Source of the DNA: Bifidobacterium saguini DSM 23967
GTDB taxonomy: Bacteria > Actinomycetota > Actinomycetes > Actinomycetales > Bifidobacteriaceae
NCBI RefSeq assembly: GCF_000741715.1
Contig: NZ_JGZN01000017.1
Location: 1 to 64,000, forward strand
Direction of reading: 5' to 3'
Length of the DNA: 64,000 bases
The first letter of the stretch is position 1, and every line of letters starts with the position of its first letter. The notes beneath the pieces were generated by a model. That model ran no database searches and was not told where the DNA came from. It worked only from the letters and a program-made list of their open reading frames with translations. The position numbers and the translations under genes are program-made. Of this stretch, positions 7,808 through 16,158 are shown one piece after another.

Positions 7808-8649
7808 TGAACGAGAACAAGCCCGTGAAGCATGGCCCGGTCTGGACTGCTCTGTTTACCGTCGTTTCACTCTTCTGGATTTTCCCGATTGTTCTGGTCT
7901 TGATCAACTCCTTCAAGCAGAAGGCGTACATCTCCAAGAACGCATTCTCCTTGCCGACCGGCAAGGCATTCGTGGGATTCGAAAACTATACGCGTGGTGT
8001 TGAAACCACACAGTTCTTCGCATCCTTCGGCTGGACCCTGCTCATCACCGTGGGCTCTGTGGTGCTGATTTTGGTGTGCACGTCGATGTGCGCATGGTGG
8101 ATTGTGCGCGTGAACAATTGGGCAGCCAAGTTGCTCTACACGTTGTTCCTGTTCAACATGATTGTGCCGTTCCAGATGGTGATGTTCACCCTCTCCAAGA
8201 TTGCCGATATGTTGAAGCTCAACACTCCGTGGGGTTTGTGCATCGTTTACCTCGGTTTCGGCGCCGGCCTGGCCGTGTTCATCTTCACCGGTGTGATTAA
8301 GGGCATTCCGCAAGAGCTTGAGGAATCCGCCATGATCGATGGTGCTTCAGTACCGCGCATCTTCTTCCAAATCGTGGTGCCGATTATGAAACCGTCGATT
8401 GTGTCCGTGGCCATCCTTGAAGCCATGTGGATCTGGAACGACTACCTGCTGCCGTACCTGACTCTCGACCTCGGCAAGTACAAGACCATCTCTGTGGCCG
8501 TGCAGTACTTGAAGGGTGGTTACGGTTCTGTGGATATGGGCGCCATGATGGCCTGCCTGGTGCTCGCCATCATCCCGATCATCGTCTTCTACCTCGTCTG
8601 CCAGAAGTACATTGTGAGCGGTGTTATGGCTGGGGCTGTTAAGGGATGA
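7807..8649 (+). CDS. Sugar ABC transporter permease (MalG type)
   Basis: 280 residues from ATG 7807, overlapping the previous stop by one base and preceded by AAGGAGG. Six membrane helices and the coupling segment EESAMIDGASVPRIFFQIVV identify a MalG/CUT1 permease. It is the second half of the channel with the gene at 6953. The stop codon lies inside a perfect hairpin (8641-8670), and a second structured element begins at 8672. Confidence 0.93.
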   Translation: MNENKPVKHGPVWTALFTVVSLFWIFPIVLVLINSFKQKAYISKNAFSLPTGKAFVGFENYTRGVETTQFFASFGWTLLITVGSVVLILVCTSMCAWWIVRVNNWAAKLLYTLFLFNMIVPFQMVMFTLSKIADMLKLNTPWGLCIVYLGFGAGLAVFIFTGVIKGIPQELEESAMIDGASVPRIFFQIVVPIMKPSIVSVAILEAMWIWNDYLLPYLTLDLGKYKTISVAVQYLKGGYGSVDMGAMMACLVLAIIPIIVFYLVCQKYIVSGVMAGAVKG

Positions 8650-8670
8650 TGACTAGTGTCATCATCCCTT
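8641..8670 (+). terminator. Perfect hairpin spanning the permease stop codon
   Basis: AAGGGATGATGAC (8641-8653) pairs with GTCATCATCCCTT (8658-8670) over a TAGT loop. The TGA stop at 8647-8649 lies in the left arm. It may end the transcript or protect it from 3' decay. Confidence 0.6.
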
Positions 8671-8671
8671 A

Positions 8672-8790
8672 GGGGGAAGTCCGGTGGACTTTCCCCAAGC
8701 CCCAGCCTGAGCGAGGCGGTAGCCGAGCGAAGGTGATGTTGAGCCTCGCCATAGGCGAGTCCGTAATTGCAGGGCCGTCAAGGGCTGAGC
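8672..8790 (+). ncRNA. Structured post-stop element, copy 1
   Basis: It begins with an 11-bp stem, GGGGGAAGTCC and GGACTTTCCCC, around the GGT loop. It then has a GAGCGAGGC/GTAGCCGAGCG segment, AGGTGAT, a CTCGCC-ATA-GGCGAG stem (8745-8759), GTAATTGC, and ends CTGAGC. The element at 34978-35093 has the same order with different but still paired stems. It may be a 3'-UTR RNA element or a small palindromic repeat family; the class is unknown. Confidence 0.5.
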
Positions 8791-8820
8791 TAAGGACTGA
8801 GCTTAGTCGTTGGCCGAGCG

Positions 8821-8985
8821 CAAGAAATTCGGGTAAATAGAGGCATCTTCCCGAATTTCTTGCGTTGAGCATTAGTCAGTGCAAAGAATTCGGGAGAATA
8901 GGGTTGCTTTCCCGAATTTCTTGTAGTGAGCGGCTGTCAGTGCAAGAAATTCGGGAGATAGCCAGTAATTTCCGGAATTTCTTGC
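8821..8985. repeat. Three tandem GAATTTCTTG hairpins
   Basis: Arms CAAGAAATTCGGG/CCCGAATTTCTTG at 8821-8833/8850-8862 are repeated at 8882-8895/8910-8923 and 8942-8956/8971-8985. The period is about 60 bp and each copy is preceded by a similar GTCAGTG segment. The loops differ. No known mobile element was recognised. Confidence 0.7.
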
Positions 8986-9062
8986 GCGTTGATGATGTGG
9001 CGCTGACGTGTAGCGTCATAATGCAAGAGGTACGTATTTAATAACGGCTAAAAGGAGACTTG

Positions 9063-9668
9063 ATGAACTGGCTTGCGCCCGATTCCAAATTTATGCGTGC
9101 GTGGGGCAATCTGGTGGACGGCGTACTCGTCAATCTCCTAATGTTGGTCACTTCCATCCCCATCTTCACCATCGGAGCTGCGCTCGCCGCCGGGCAGAGT
9201 GCCAGCCGCAAAGCCTTGGAGGGCGAAGGCAAAGGTGTCGCCGCAAACTACTTCAAGGCATTCAAATCGAACTTCGCTAAAGCCACACTGTTGTGGCTGC
9301 CGTTCTTAGTCGTACTTATCGGACTGGTTTATTCGTGGATTGTGTTGCAGATTACGCCACTGCTTGTGCCCAAGTTTGCGCTGAGCATCCTGTGGATTAT
9401 TGGTTTTGAATGGGTGTTCGCACTGCAGGCTCGATTCGAAAATACGGTGGGCGGCACATTGAAGAACGCCTTTATCTTCGGTATCTCCCATATTATTGCC
9501 ACGATGATTTTGGTGGCTATCGATGCAGTATTCGTGGCATTACTGGTCGCCAGCTGGTTCTATATGCCCGGTGGATTATTTCTGTTGGTGGTGCTGGGCT
9601 ACGGATCAATGTTGATGATTCATGTGCCCATCACCGAACGCGTCTTCAAGCCGTATTTGACGGCATAA
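9063..9668 (+). CDS. DUF624 (YesL-like) membrane protein
   Basis: 201 residues from ATG 9063, with AAAAGGAGA upstream; the TTG three bases earlier is not preferred. It has four to five predicted helices, and the N-terminal LVDGVLVNLLMLVTSIPIFT segment is characteristic of DUF624/YesL proteins, which accompany CUT1 sugar importers in many Gram-positives. It follows the permease genes after a 413-bp structured gap, so co-transcription is uncertain. Its biochemical role is unknown. Confidence 0.85.
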   Translation: MNWLAPDSKFMRAWGNLVDGVLVNLLMLVTSIPIFTIGAALAAGQSASRKALEGEGKGVAANYFKAFKSNFAKATLLWLPFLVVLIGLVYSWIVLQITPLLVPKFALSILWIIGFEWVFALQARFENTVGGTLKNAFIFGISHIIATMILVAIDAVFVALLVASWFYMPGGLFLLVVLGYGSMLMIHVPITERVFKPYLTA

Positions 9669-9677
9669 TTGCGTATT

Positions 9678-9774
9678 TTGTCTCGGTAGCTTGTAAGCGC
9701 TGGAATTGCGTTACCGGGGCCGAAAATCTTGTCTCGGTAGCGCAACTCATCAGGCAATTGCGCTACCGAGACAA
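9678..9774. repeat. GTCTCGGTAGC inverted repeats / bidirectional terminator
   Basis: TTGTCTCGGTAGC occurs at 9678-9690 and, extended, at 9729-9745. The exact complement of the second, TTGCGCTACCGAGACAA, is at 9758-9774, giving a 17-bp stem. A weaker complement, GCGTTACCG, is near 9707. It sits between convergent genes. The same family recurs at 25778-26085. Confidence 0.7.
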
Positions 9775-9788
9775 GAGAGACCCATAAA

Positions 9789-11267
9789 TTACTTCTTAGC
9801 CTGCGTCAGCTGATAGGCCACGAACAGGATGGCCAGCCAGATCACGCCGGCGATGACGGCCACGCGGTAGCTGGCGGAGAAGCACATCAGCACCACCACA
9901 AGTGCGAGGAACGCCAATACGACCCACGGGGTCACTTTGGCGAACGGCAGCTTAAAGTGAATGGAATCCAGCGCTTCCTGGCCGGACTTGCCAGACAGCT
10001 CGGTATCCTCAGGGGCTCCACCAGCGGCAACCACCTTGCGGAACTTCATCTCCGTGAACATGATCATCGTCCAGTTGATGATGCCGGCGATCGTGGCGAT
10101 TGACATCAGATAGTTGAACGCAAACTCAGGCCAGACGAACACCACGACCACAGCAATCGCGGTAATCACGGCGGACGTCAGCACGCCGGCCACCGGTACG
10201 CCCTTGGAATTCAAACGACCCAGGTATGCGGGCGCGTTGCCCTGCTTGGCCAGCGAGTACAGCATGCGGGAGTTGGCGTACAGGCCGGAGTTGTAGACGC
10301 TCATCACGGCGGTGAGGCACACGAAGTTCAAAATGCCGGCGGCTGCATGAATGCCCACGGAATCAAAAATCTGCACAAACGGGCTGGACTTGCCATCGAT
10401 GGTGTTCCACGGCACCACGGCCATAATCACGCCAAGAGCGCCGATGTAGAAGACGAGGATTCGCCAAATGATGTCGTTAGTGGCGCGTGGGATCGTGGTG
10501 CGCGGGCCCTCGGTCTCACCTGCGGTGATGCCGATCAGCTCGGTGCCGCCGAAGCTGAACATCACCACGACCAAAGCCATCAGCAGGCCGGTCCAGGAGC
10601 CATCGGAAGCGCGTCCCATCAGACCATTCGGGAAGAATCCGCCGCCCACGGTGAACCAGTTAGCGAAGCTTGCCTTGATGCCAGATGCGGTAGGCAAGGC
10701 GAACACAATCACGGCGAGGCCGCCGATAATCATGGCGATCACAGCCACAATCTTGATAATGGCGAACCAGAACTCGAATTCGCCGAACTTGGAGACACCG
10801 AGCAGGTTCGCTGCGGTAATCAAAACCAGGAACACGGCGGCCGAAACCCACGTCGGGATAGCTGGGAACCAATAGTTCACGAAGCTGCCCACCACGGCCA
10901 GCTCCACCATAGACACCAGAATGTAGTTGAACCAGTAGTTCCAGCCGGAGATGAAGCCGGCTCGCTTGGACCAGTAGCGGGTGGCGTAGTAGCTGAATGC
11001 GCCGGCCTTCGGGTCTTCCACCGACATTTCGGACAGCGCGCGCACGATCATGAAGATTGCAAAGCCACCGATTAAGTAGGCCAGCAGAATGGATGGGCCT
11101 GCCAACGCGATGGATTCGCTGGAGCCGTAGAACAGGCCGGTGCCGATGGCACCGCCGAGGGCAATCAGCTGAATATGGCGGTTTTTCAAGGATTTACGCA
11201 ACGTTGCCGGCACTGGCACGTCGTCGGTTTCGCGCGGCTTGGTGCTGGGCGCTTCATTCGTACTCAT
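9789..11267 (-). CDS. Amino acid permease (APC family)
   Basis: 492 residues with about twelve helices. The N-terminal LIALGGAIGTGLFYGSSESI motif and the FSFGGTELIGITAGETEGP signature mark the amino-acid/polyamine/organocation family, in the GabP/AnsP/ProY-like branch. It should be a proton-coupled amino-acid importer; the substrate is not determined. It is divergent from a second APC permease at 11603, and the 335 bp between them contain repeated TTGAAC boxes. Confidence 0.9.
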   Translation of the reverse strand: MSTNEAPSTKPRETDDVPVPATLRKSLKNRHIQLIALGGAIGTGLFYGSSESIALAGPSILLAYLIGGFAIFMIVRALSEMSVEDPKAGAFSYYATRYWSKRAGFISGWNYWFNYILVSMVELAVVGSFVNYWFPAIPTWVSAAVFLVLITAANLLGVSKFGEFEFWFAIIKIVAVIAMIIGGLAVIVFALPTASGIKASFANWFTVGGGFFPNGLMGRASDGSWTGLLMALVVVMFSFGGTELIGITAGETEGPRTTIPRATNDIIWRILVFYIGALGVIMAVVPWNTIDGKSSPFVQIFDSVGIHAAAGILNFVCLTAVMSVYNSGLYANSRMLYSLAKQGNAPAYLGRLNSKGVPVAGVLTSAVITAIAVVVVFVWPEFAFNYLMSIATIAGIINWTMIMFTEMKFRKVVAAGGAPEDTELSGKSGQEALDSIHFKLPFAKVTPWVVLAFLALVVVLMCFSASYRVAVIAGVIWLAILFVAYQLTQAKK

Positions 11268-11602
11268 AGTGATTCCTGTTTCTCTCAGTTCTCATGCTCG
11301 CGTATATATGGCGCTATGCCATCGTGCAGCCCGCCAATATGCGCAATGCGGGCCATTGTAAGCCGATTTGATTACGATTGCGCGCCAGCATGGGTTGTCA
11401 TGGACGGCGAAGATACGTTCAATCATAAAAAGTTCAATTTATGAAGCTGGAAATTGAACTTTTTGCAATTGCTGACATACGCCAATATCGCTGCTTGAAC
11501 TCATGTATCGCACTGGTAAACGGCATGGTGCTAAAGTTTGAACTTGCATTGAACAAGCGGGCGAGGCTGGAACAGCCAAACGCCAGGAAGAGAAACATAC
11601 GC
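11268..11602. promoter_or_regulatory. Divergent control region of two amino acid permeases
   Basis: No gene. The region contains a perfect 14-bp inverted repeat, AAAAAGTTCAATTT (11427-11440) and AAATTGAACTTTTT (11451-11464), with a 10-nt loop. The hexamer GTTCAA/TTGAAC occurs at 11417, 11432, 11454, 11495, 11538 and 11549. This dense cluster suggests a shared operator array. The inverted repeat could also act as an AT-rich hairpin. Confidence 0.6.
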
Positions 11603-13147
11603 ATGGTCGAATCGAAAACAGCCGCCAGCAGCGGTACTACTAGCGCGGCAAACGCTCCGGGCAGCGGTTCTGGCGAGCTTAAATCCGTAGAAAGCTTGGA
11701 TCACAACAATGAGATGGCTCGAGGCCTGAACAATCGCCACGTACAGTTCATCGCCATCGGCGGCACCATCGGTACCGGCCTGTTCTTGGGGTCGGGCAAA
11801 TCGATTGCGTTGACTGGTCCGAGCATCGTGTTCGTGTACATCGGTGTGGGCATCATCATGTTCCTTTTGATGCGCGCCATCGGCGAGCTGATGTACCGCG
11901 ACCCGAGCCAGCACACGTTCATCAACTTCATCACCCGCTACCTTGGCAACGGTTGGGGCAAGTTCGCCGGCTGGTCGTACTGGATTGTGCTTGTGCTCAT
12001 CGGCATGAGCGAAATCACGGCCGTCTCGACGTATTTCATCACATTCTTCGATACGTTCGGTATGGATCTTTCGCATTGGAAGTGGCTGATTGAGCTGTGC
12101 TTCCTTGCGGCGCTCGTGACTATTAATTTGATTGCCGTCAAAGCGTTCGGTGAGGCTGAATTCTGGTTCTCGATGATTAAAATCACCCTGATTTGCGCGA
12201 TGATTGCCACCGCTGTGGTCATGGTGGTGATTGGCTACCATTACGATGCCGTGCAAATCACTGGTCAAGACGGTGTTTCGCCTGCAGGCCATGCTGGACT
12301 CGACAACATCACCAATAACTTCTCGATTGCGCCGAACGGCTGGCTGAGCTTCCTGATGAGTTTCCAGATGGTGTTCTATGCCTACGAAATGATTGAGTTC
12401 GTGGGTGTGACCGTTTCCGAAACGCAGAACCCGCGCAAGGTGTTGCCGAAGGCTGTGAACGAGATCATTATCCGCGTGCTCATCTTCTACGTGGGCGCAC
12501 TGCTGGCCATTATGGCGATTGTGCCGTGGACCACGTTCAAGCCGAACAAGGACGGCTCCTTCGCATCCCCGTTCATCATGGTGTTCCAGTATGCCGGCCT
12601 CAAGTGGGCTGCCGCGCTCGTGTTCTTCGTGGTGATCACTGCAGCGTCTTCTGCGTTGAACTCGCTGCTGTACTCCGCTGGGCGCCACCTCTACCAGCTG
12701 GCTGCAGACTCCGAATCGCCTACATTCCAGAAGATCGGCGTGGTCTCCAAGCGCCAAGTTCCGGCCCGCGCAATCCTGGTGTCTGCGGCACTGATTCTGC
12801 TTTCTCCGATCATCAACTCGATTCCTGGCATTTCCAGCGCGTTCGTGCTGTTCGCCTCCGCCTCCAGCGCCGTGATCGTATTCATTTACGTGCTCACAAT
12901 GGTGGCTCACCGCAAGTACCGTCGCTCCGCCGACTTCATCGCCGACGGCTTCGTGATGCCGGCTTGGAAGGTGCTCAATACCTTGGCGATCGCGTTCTTT
13001 GTGTTCGTCTACTGCACGCTGTTCCTCGCGGACGATACGCGAGGTTCCGCCATCGCCGGCTTGGTATGGCTGGTGGTGTTCGGCGGGTACTGCCTGCTGC
13101 ACGACCGCTTCCAGAACCGCGATTTGAAGGAAGCGTTGAGCAAGTAA
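11603..13147 (+). CDS. Amino acid permease (APC family, CycA/AnsP-like)
   Basis: 514 residues from ATG 11603; the longer frame would read through the inverted repeat at 11427-11464 and lacks a ribosome-binding site. The AIGGTIGTGLFLGSGKSI motif, MRAIGELMYRDPSQHTF and FYAYEMIEFVGVTVSETQNP segments place it near D-Ala/D-Ser/Gly and asparagine permeases. Residues 1-40 are a Ser/Ala/Gly-rich, probably disordered leader. A terminator follows at 13171. Confidence 0.9.
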   Translation: MVESKTAASSGTTSAANAPGSGSGELKSVESLDHNNEMARGLNNRHVQFIAIGGTIGTGLFLGSGKSIALTGPSIVFVYIGVGIIMFLLMRAIGELMYRDPSQHTFINFITRYLGNGWGKFAGWSYWIVLVLIGMSEITAVSTYFITFFDTFGMDLSHWKWLIELCFLAALVTINLIAVKAFGEAEFWFSMIKITLICAMIATAVVMVVIGYHYDAVQITGQDGVSPAGHAGLDNITNNFSIAPNGWLSFLMSFQMVFYAYEMIEFVGVTVSETQNPRKVLPKAVNEIIIRVLIFYVGALLAIMAIVPWTTFKPNKDGSFASPFIMVFQYAGLKWAAALVFFVVITAASSALNSLLYSAGRHLYQLAADSESPTFQKIGVVSKRQVPARAILVSAALILLSPIINSIPGISSAFVLFASASSAVIVFIYVLTMVAHRKYRRSADFIADGFVMPAWKVLNTLAIAFFVFVYCTLFLADDTRGSAIAGLVWLVVFGGYCLLHDRFQNRDLKEALSK

Positions 13148-13660
13148 ACCTGCTAGCTTGTTACGCTCATAAAAATCGGCTTCACGTTCGTTCGTGAGGC
13201 CGATTTTTGTTTGCGATTGATATGCTTGCCGGGTCAGCTGTGTACTGGGCGAGCCGAGTACTGCAATGCTCCATGCACCAGTGCAGACGTGAAATGCATA
13301 TTGCACATGCCTGCTTCTTCTGCTTCATGTGTGCAGCCGGCTATGCTGCAGAGCAGCACCTTATGAGTACGATTCATCATGGTCCCCCTTCATTGGAGAT
13401 GGCTTCAGCGCCATCATGTAGCTTTCAGCATAGACGTAGTTCGTTACAAACGCTAGAAAATAAGGCGTTTCTGCCTTGGATGTGTGGTTGTGGGTGCTTA
13501 TTGAGACATGCGGAACAGCAATGCTGCATCTTATACACTTTTGTTTATAGTGTGAGATATTATTGGTGGCGGTTGCGGGCGGTGTGGTGCTGAGCTCAGT
13601 AATGGCTGCGTCTGCATCTGGATTGTGTATTTACGGTTCTGTATGCAAAGGAGGCATACC
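13148..13660. other. Gap before the MarR gene
   Basis: 513 bp with the terminator at 13171-13209. The rest is not recognised. CTTATACACT (13530-13539) and AGTGTGAG (13549-13556) resemble the operator candidate at 14236 and precede the MarR gene. ORFs in this gap are Cys/His-rich and lack coding character. Confidence 0.45.
13171..13209 (+). terminator. Rho-independent terminator
   Basis: AAAAATCGGC and TTCACG pair with CGTGAG and GCCGATTTTT (one mispaired position) over a short loop, followed by T-rich sequence. It terminates the permease gene. Confidence 0.85.
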
Positions 13661-14146
13661 GTGGGCTATGAGGAAGAGGCGGTGGATGAGCTGTGGCGCG
13701 ATGTGTGGTGCCACCGGTCTCAGGTGCAGCGCGACCTCAATCATGGTGCGGGTGAGTCCTTTGTGATTCGCATGCTGGCCCATCGGGGCACCTCGTCTCC
13801 CTCGCAGATTGCCGATGCCATGCATGTGACGAGTGGACGCATCTCCGCGGTTCTGTCCGCATTGGAGAAAAAAGGCCAGATTGTGCGGTCTGTGGATCCT
13901 CAAGATCGTCGTGCAGTGCGCGTGGAGCTCACTGATGCGGGCCGGGAGCGTGGGCGTAAGGACATGCAGGAGATGCGTAGCGCCATTTGCTGGATTTTCT
14001 CGCAGATGGGGGAGCGGCGCACGCGAGAATTCGTGGACTTGGCGCGCGAATTCTCCGTCTACATGTCGCTATGCAAGCCGGGCAAGCCTCGGCCTACTCC
14101 TGAGGAAGTGCGCAAGGCGTTCGAGAAGGATTCCAGAGATTCGTAA
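13661..14146 (+). CDS. MarR-family regulator
   Basis: 161 residues from GTG 13661, chosen because AAAGGAGG (13648-13655) lies 5 nt upstream. A winged helix-turn-helix (PSQIADAMHVTSGRISAVLSALEKKG, then the DPQDRRAVRVELTDAG wing) is diagnostic of MarR. It precedes two ABC exporter half-transporters in the same direction. The usual logic is repression of an efflux operon relieved by a ligand. A palindrome at 14236-14248, between this gene and the exporter, is a likely operator. Confidence 0.88.
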   Translation: MGYEEEAVDELWRDVWCHRSQVQRDLNHGAGESFVIRMLAHRGTSSPSQIADAMHVTSGRISAVLSALEKKGQIVRSVDPQDRRAVRVELTDAGRERGRKDMQEMRSAICWIFSQMGERRTREFVDLAREFSVYMSLCKPGKPRPTPEEVRKAFEKDSRDS

Positions 14147-14235
14147 AGCACGCGTAACGCCATTCATCGCAGGCTAAGCGCATCCTGATTCTGCTCATAG
14201 TGAATTTTTGGATGCCGTTCAGTCGCACATAATAT

Positions 14236-14248
14236 CTTACAGTGTAAG
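14236..14248. promoter_or_regulatory. Putative MarR operator
   Basis: CTTACAGTGTAAG is a perfect palindrome about a central G, 83 bp before the first exporter start. Similar half-sites lie at 13530-13556 upstream of the MarR gene. Binding is inferred from position. Confidence 0.5.
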
Positions 14249-14330
14249 TAATAAATACTAGAAATAATTAAGTACTTTGATTGCTTCCCTGGGGCAGCAA
14301 TCTCAATAATCAACAACGCAAGGGGAAACA

Positions 14331-16130
14331 ATGCTTCGCATCATGAAATATCTCTCCAAAGCGGAGATAGGCCAGATGCTGCTCGCACTGGTGACCATCG
14401 TGGGGCAGGTCTTCTTCGACCTGAAACTGCCCGATTACATGGCAGACATCACCACGTTGGTTGAAACACCGGGCAGCAATATGCAAGACATTTGGATTGC
14501 GGGCGGCAAAATGCTGCTCATATCACTCGGCTCCGTAGCATGCGCCATCATCACCGGCTACATCGCCGCACGCGTCGGGTCCTCGTTCACGCAACGTTTG
14601 CGCTCACTGGAATTCCGCCAGGTCGAATCATTCGGCCCGGCCGAAATGAACCACTTCTCCACCGCGAGCCTCATCACCCGCTCCACCAACGACATCACAC
14701 AGATTCAGATGTTCATCACTGTTGGCTTGCAGCTGATCGTCAAATCGCCGATCATGGCGGTCTGGGCCGTGGCCAAAATCGCGGGCGAAGGCTTCGAATG
14801 GACGCTGGCCACTGGCATTGCCGTTGTGATTCTGCTGGCTGCCATCACGGTGATGATGGCTATGGTTATGCCCAAGTTCAAGGCCATGCAAACCCTCACC
14901 GACAACATCAACCTGGTCGCCCGTGAGAACCTCACCGGTCTCAAAGTCGTGCGCGCCTACAATGCCGAGGATTATCAGGAAACCAAGTTCACCAAGGCGA
15001 ACAAGGAACTCACCGAAACCCAGCTGTTCACCAACCGAACTATGGCTTTCATGATGCCGTTGATGAACACCATCATGAACGGCCTGATGCTCGCCGTCTA
15101 CTGGATTGGCGCCTATTTGATTAATGCCGCTGCACTCACCGACAAACTCACCCTGTTCTCCAACATGGTGGTTTTCTCCAACTATTCCGTGCAGGTCATC
15201 ATGAGCTTCCTCCTGATGAGCATGGTGTTCGTGCTTTGGCCTCGTGCCGACGTGTCCGCACAGCGCGTGCTCGAAGTGCTCGATACTGAGCCGATGGTGG
15301 AAAACGGCACTAAGACCGCTGCCGACATCGCCAAAACCGGCCAGCACGGCACTGTGGGGTTCAAGAACGTGAGCTTCACCTACCCAGATTCGCGCGAAGC
15401 CATGCTTGAGAACATCAGCTTCAGCGCCAAGGCTGGGCAGACGGTCGCGTTTATCGGCTCCACCGGTTCAGGCAAATCCTCACTAATCAATCTAGTCCCG
15501 CGTTTCTACGACGCCACCCAAGGCCAGGTGCTGGTCGACGGCGTGGACGTGCGTGACTACGACCTCAAGACCCTGCGTGACAAGATCGGCTATGTGCCAC
15601 AGCGGTCGGTGCTGTTCAAAGGCACTGTGGCCTCCAATGTGAGCTACGGCGACAAGCCGGGCGACTCCAAGGCTGCCGAACGTGCCGGCATATCCGCGGA
15701 ACAGATGAGCCGCATCAAAGCGGCTGCCGACGTGGCACAAGCCAGTGAATTCGTCAACCGTATGGACGGCGGATTCGAAGCATCGATCGCACAGGGCGGC
15801 TCCAATGTCTCCGGCGGCCAAAAGCAGCGTCTCTCCATCGCGCGTGCAGTCTATCGTCACCCGGAAATCCTGATTTTCGATGATTCGTTCTCCGCGCTGG
15901 ACTTCAAAACCGACCGCGAAGTGCGCGAAGCGCTTGCCTGCGAAGCCAAGGACTCCACCAAACTCATCGTGGCCCAGCGCATCGGCACCATCATGAACGC
16001 CGACCTGATCGTAGTGCTGGACGACGGCAAAATCGTCGGCCAAGGTACCCACAAAGAACTCATGGAAACCTGCGAGGTCTACCAGCAGATTGCCGAATCC
16101 CAGCTCAGCAAAGCCGAGCTGATGGCCTGA
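14331..16130 (+). CDS. ABC exporter half-transporter A (degenerate site)
   Basis: 599 residues, starting at ATG 14331 after AAGGGGA. An N-terminal six-helix transmembrane domain is fused to an ATPase domain: Walker A GSTGSGKSS near residue 375, signature VSGGQKQ near 493, Walker B LIFDDSFSALD near 514. The residue after Walker B is Asp, not the catalytic Glu, so this half carries a degenerate site as in BmrC/LmrC-type heterodimers. It is paired with the gene at 16159, 28 bp downstream, and should export drugs, lipids or peptides. Confidence 0.92.
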   Translation: MLRIMKYLSKAEIGQMLLALVTIVGQVFFDLKLPDYMADITTLVETPGSNMQDIWIAGGKMLLISLGSVACAIITGYIAARVGSSFTQRLRSLEFRQVESFGPAEMNHFSTASLITRSTNDITQIQMFITVGLQLIVKSPIMAVWAVAKIAGEGFEWTLATGIAVVILLAAITVMMAMVMPKFKAMQTLTDNINLVARENLTGLKVVRAYNAEDYQETKFTKANKELTETQLFTNRTMAFMMPLMNTIMNGLMLAVYWIGAYLINAAALTDKLTLFSNMVVFSNYSVQVIMSFLLMSMVFVLWPRADVSAQRVLEVLDTEPMVENGTKTAADIAKTGQHGTVGFKNVSFTYPDSREAMLENISFSAKAGQTVAFIGSTGSGKSSLINLVPRFYDATQGQVLVDGVDVRDYDLKTLRDKIGYVPQRSVLFKGTVASNVSYGDKPGDSKAAERAGISAEQMSRIKAAADVAQASEFVNRMDGGFEASIAQGGSNVSGGQKQRLSIARAVYRHPEILIFDDSFSALDFKTDREVREALACEAKDSTKLIVAQRIGTIMNADLIVVLDDGKIVGQGTHKELMETCEVYQQIAESQLSKAELMA

Positions 16131-16158
16131 CCAAAAGAGTCAACGAAAGGACTTACCA

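Larger units (their letters stand above)
8650..9062. other. Structure-rich gap after the permease genes
   Basis: 413 bp without a gene. It holds the hairpin at 8641-8670, the structured element at 8672-8790 and three tandem GAATTTCTTG hairpins at 8821-8985. The DUF624 gene starts at 9063 after AAAAGGAGA. Confidence 0.65.

Noticed and set aside
13207-13593. 128-residue Cys/His-rich ORF before the MarR gene
   Set aside because: No ribosome-binding site, odd composition and no conserved motif.
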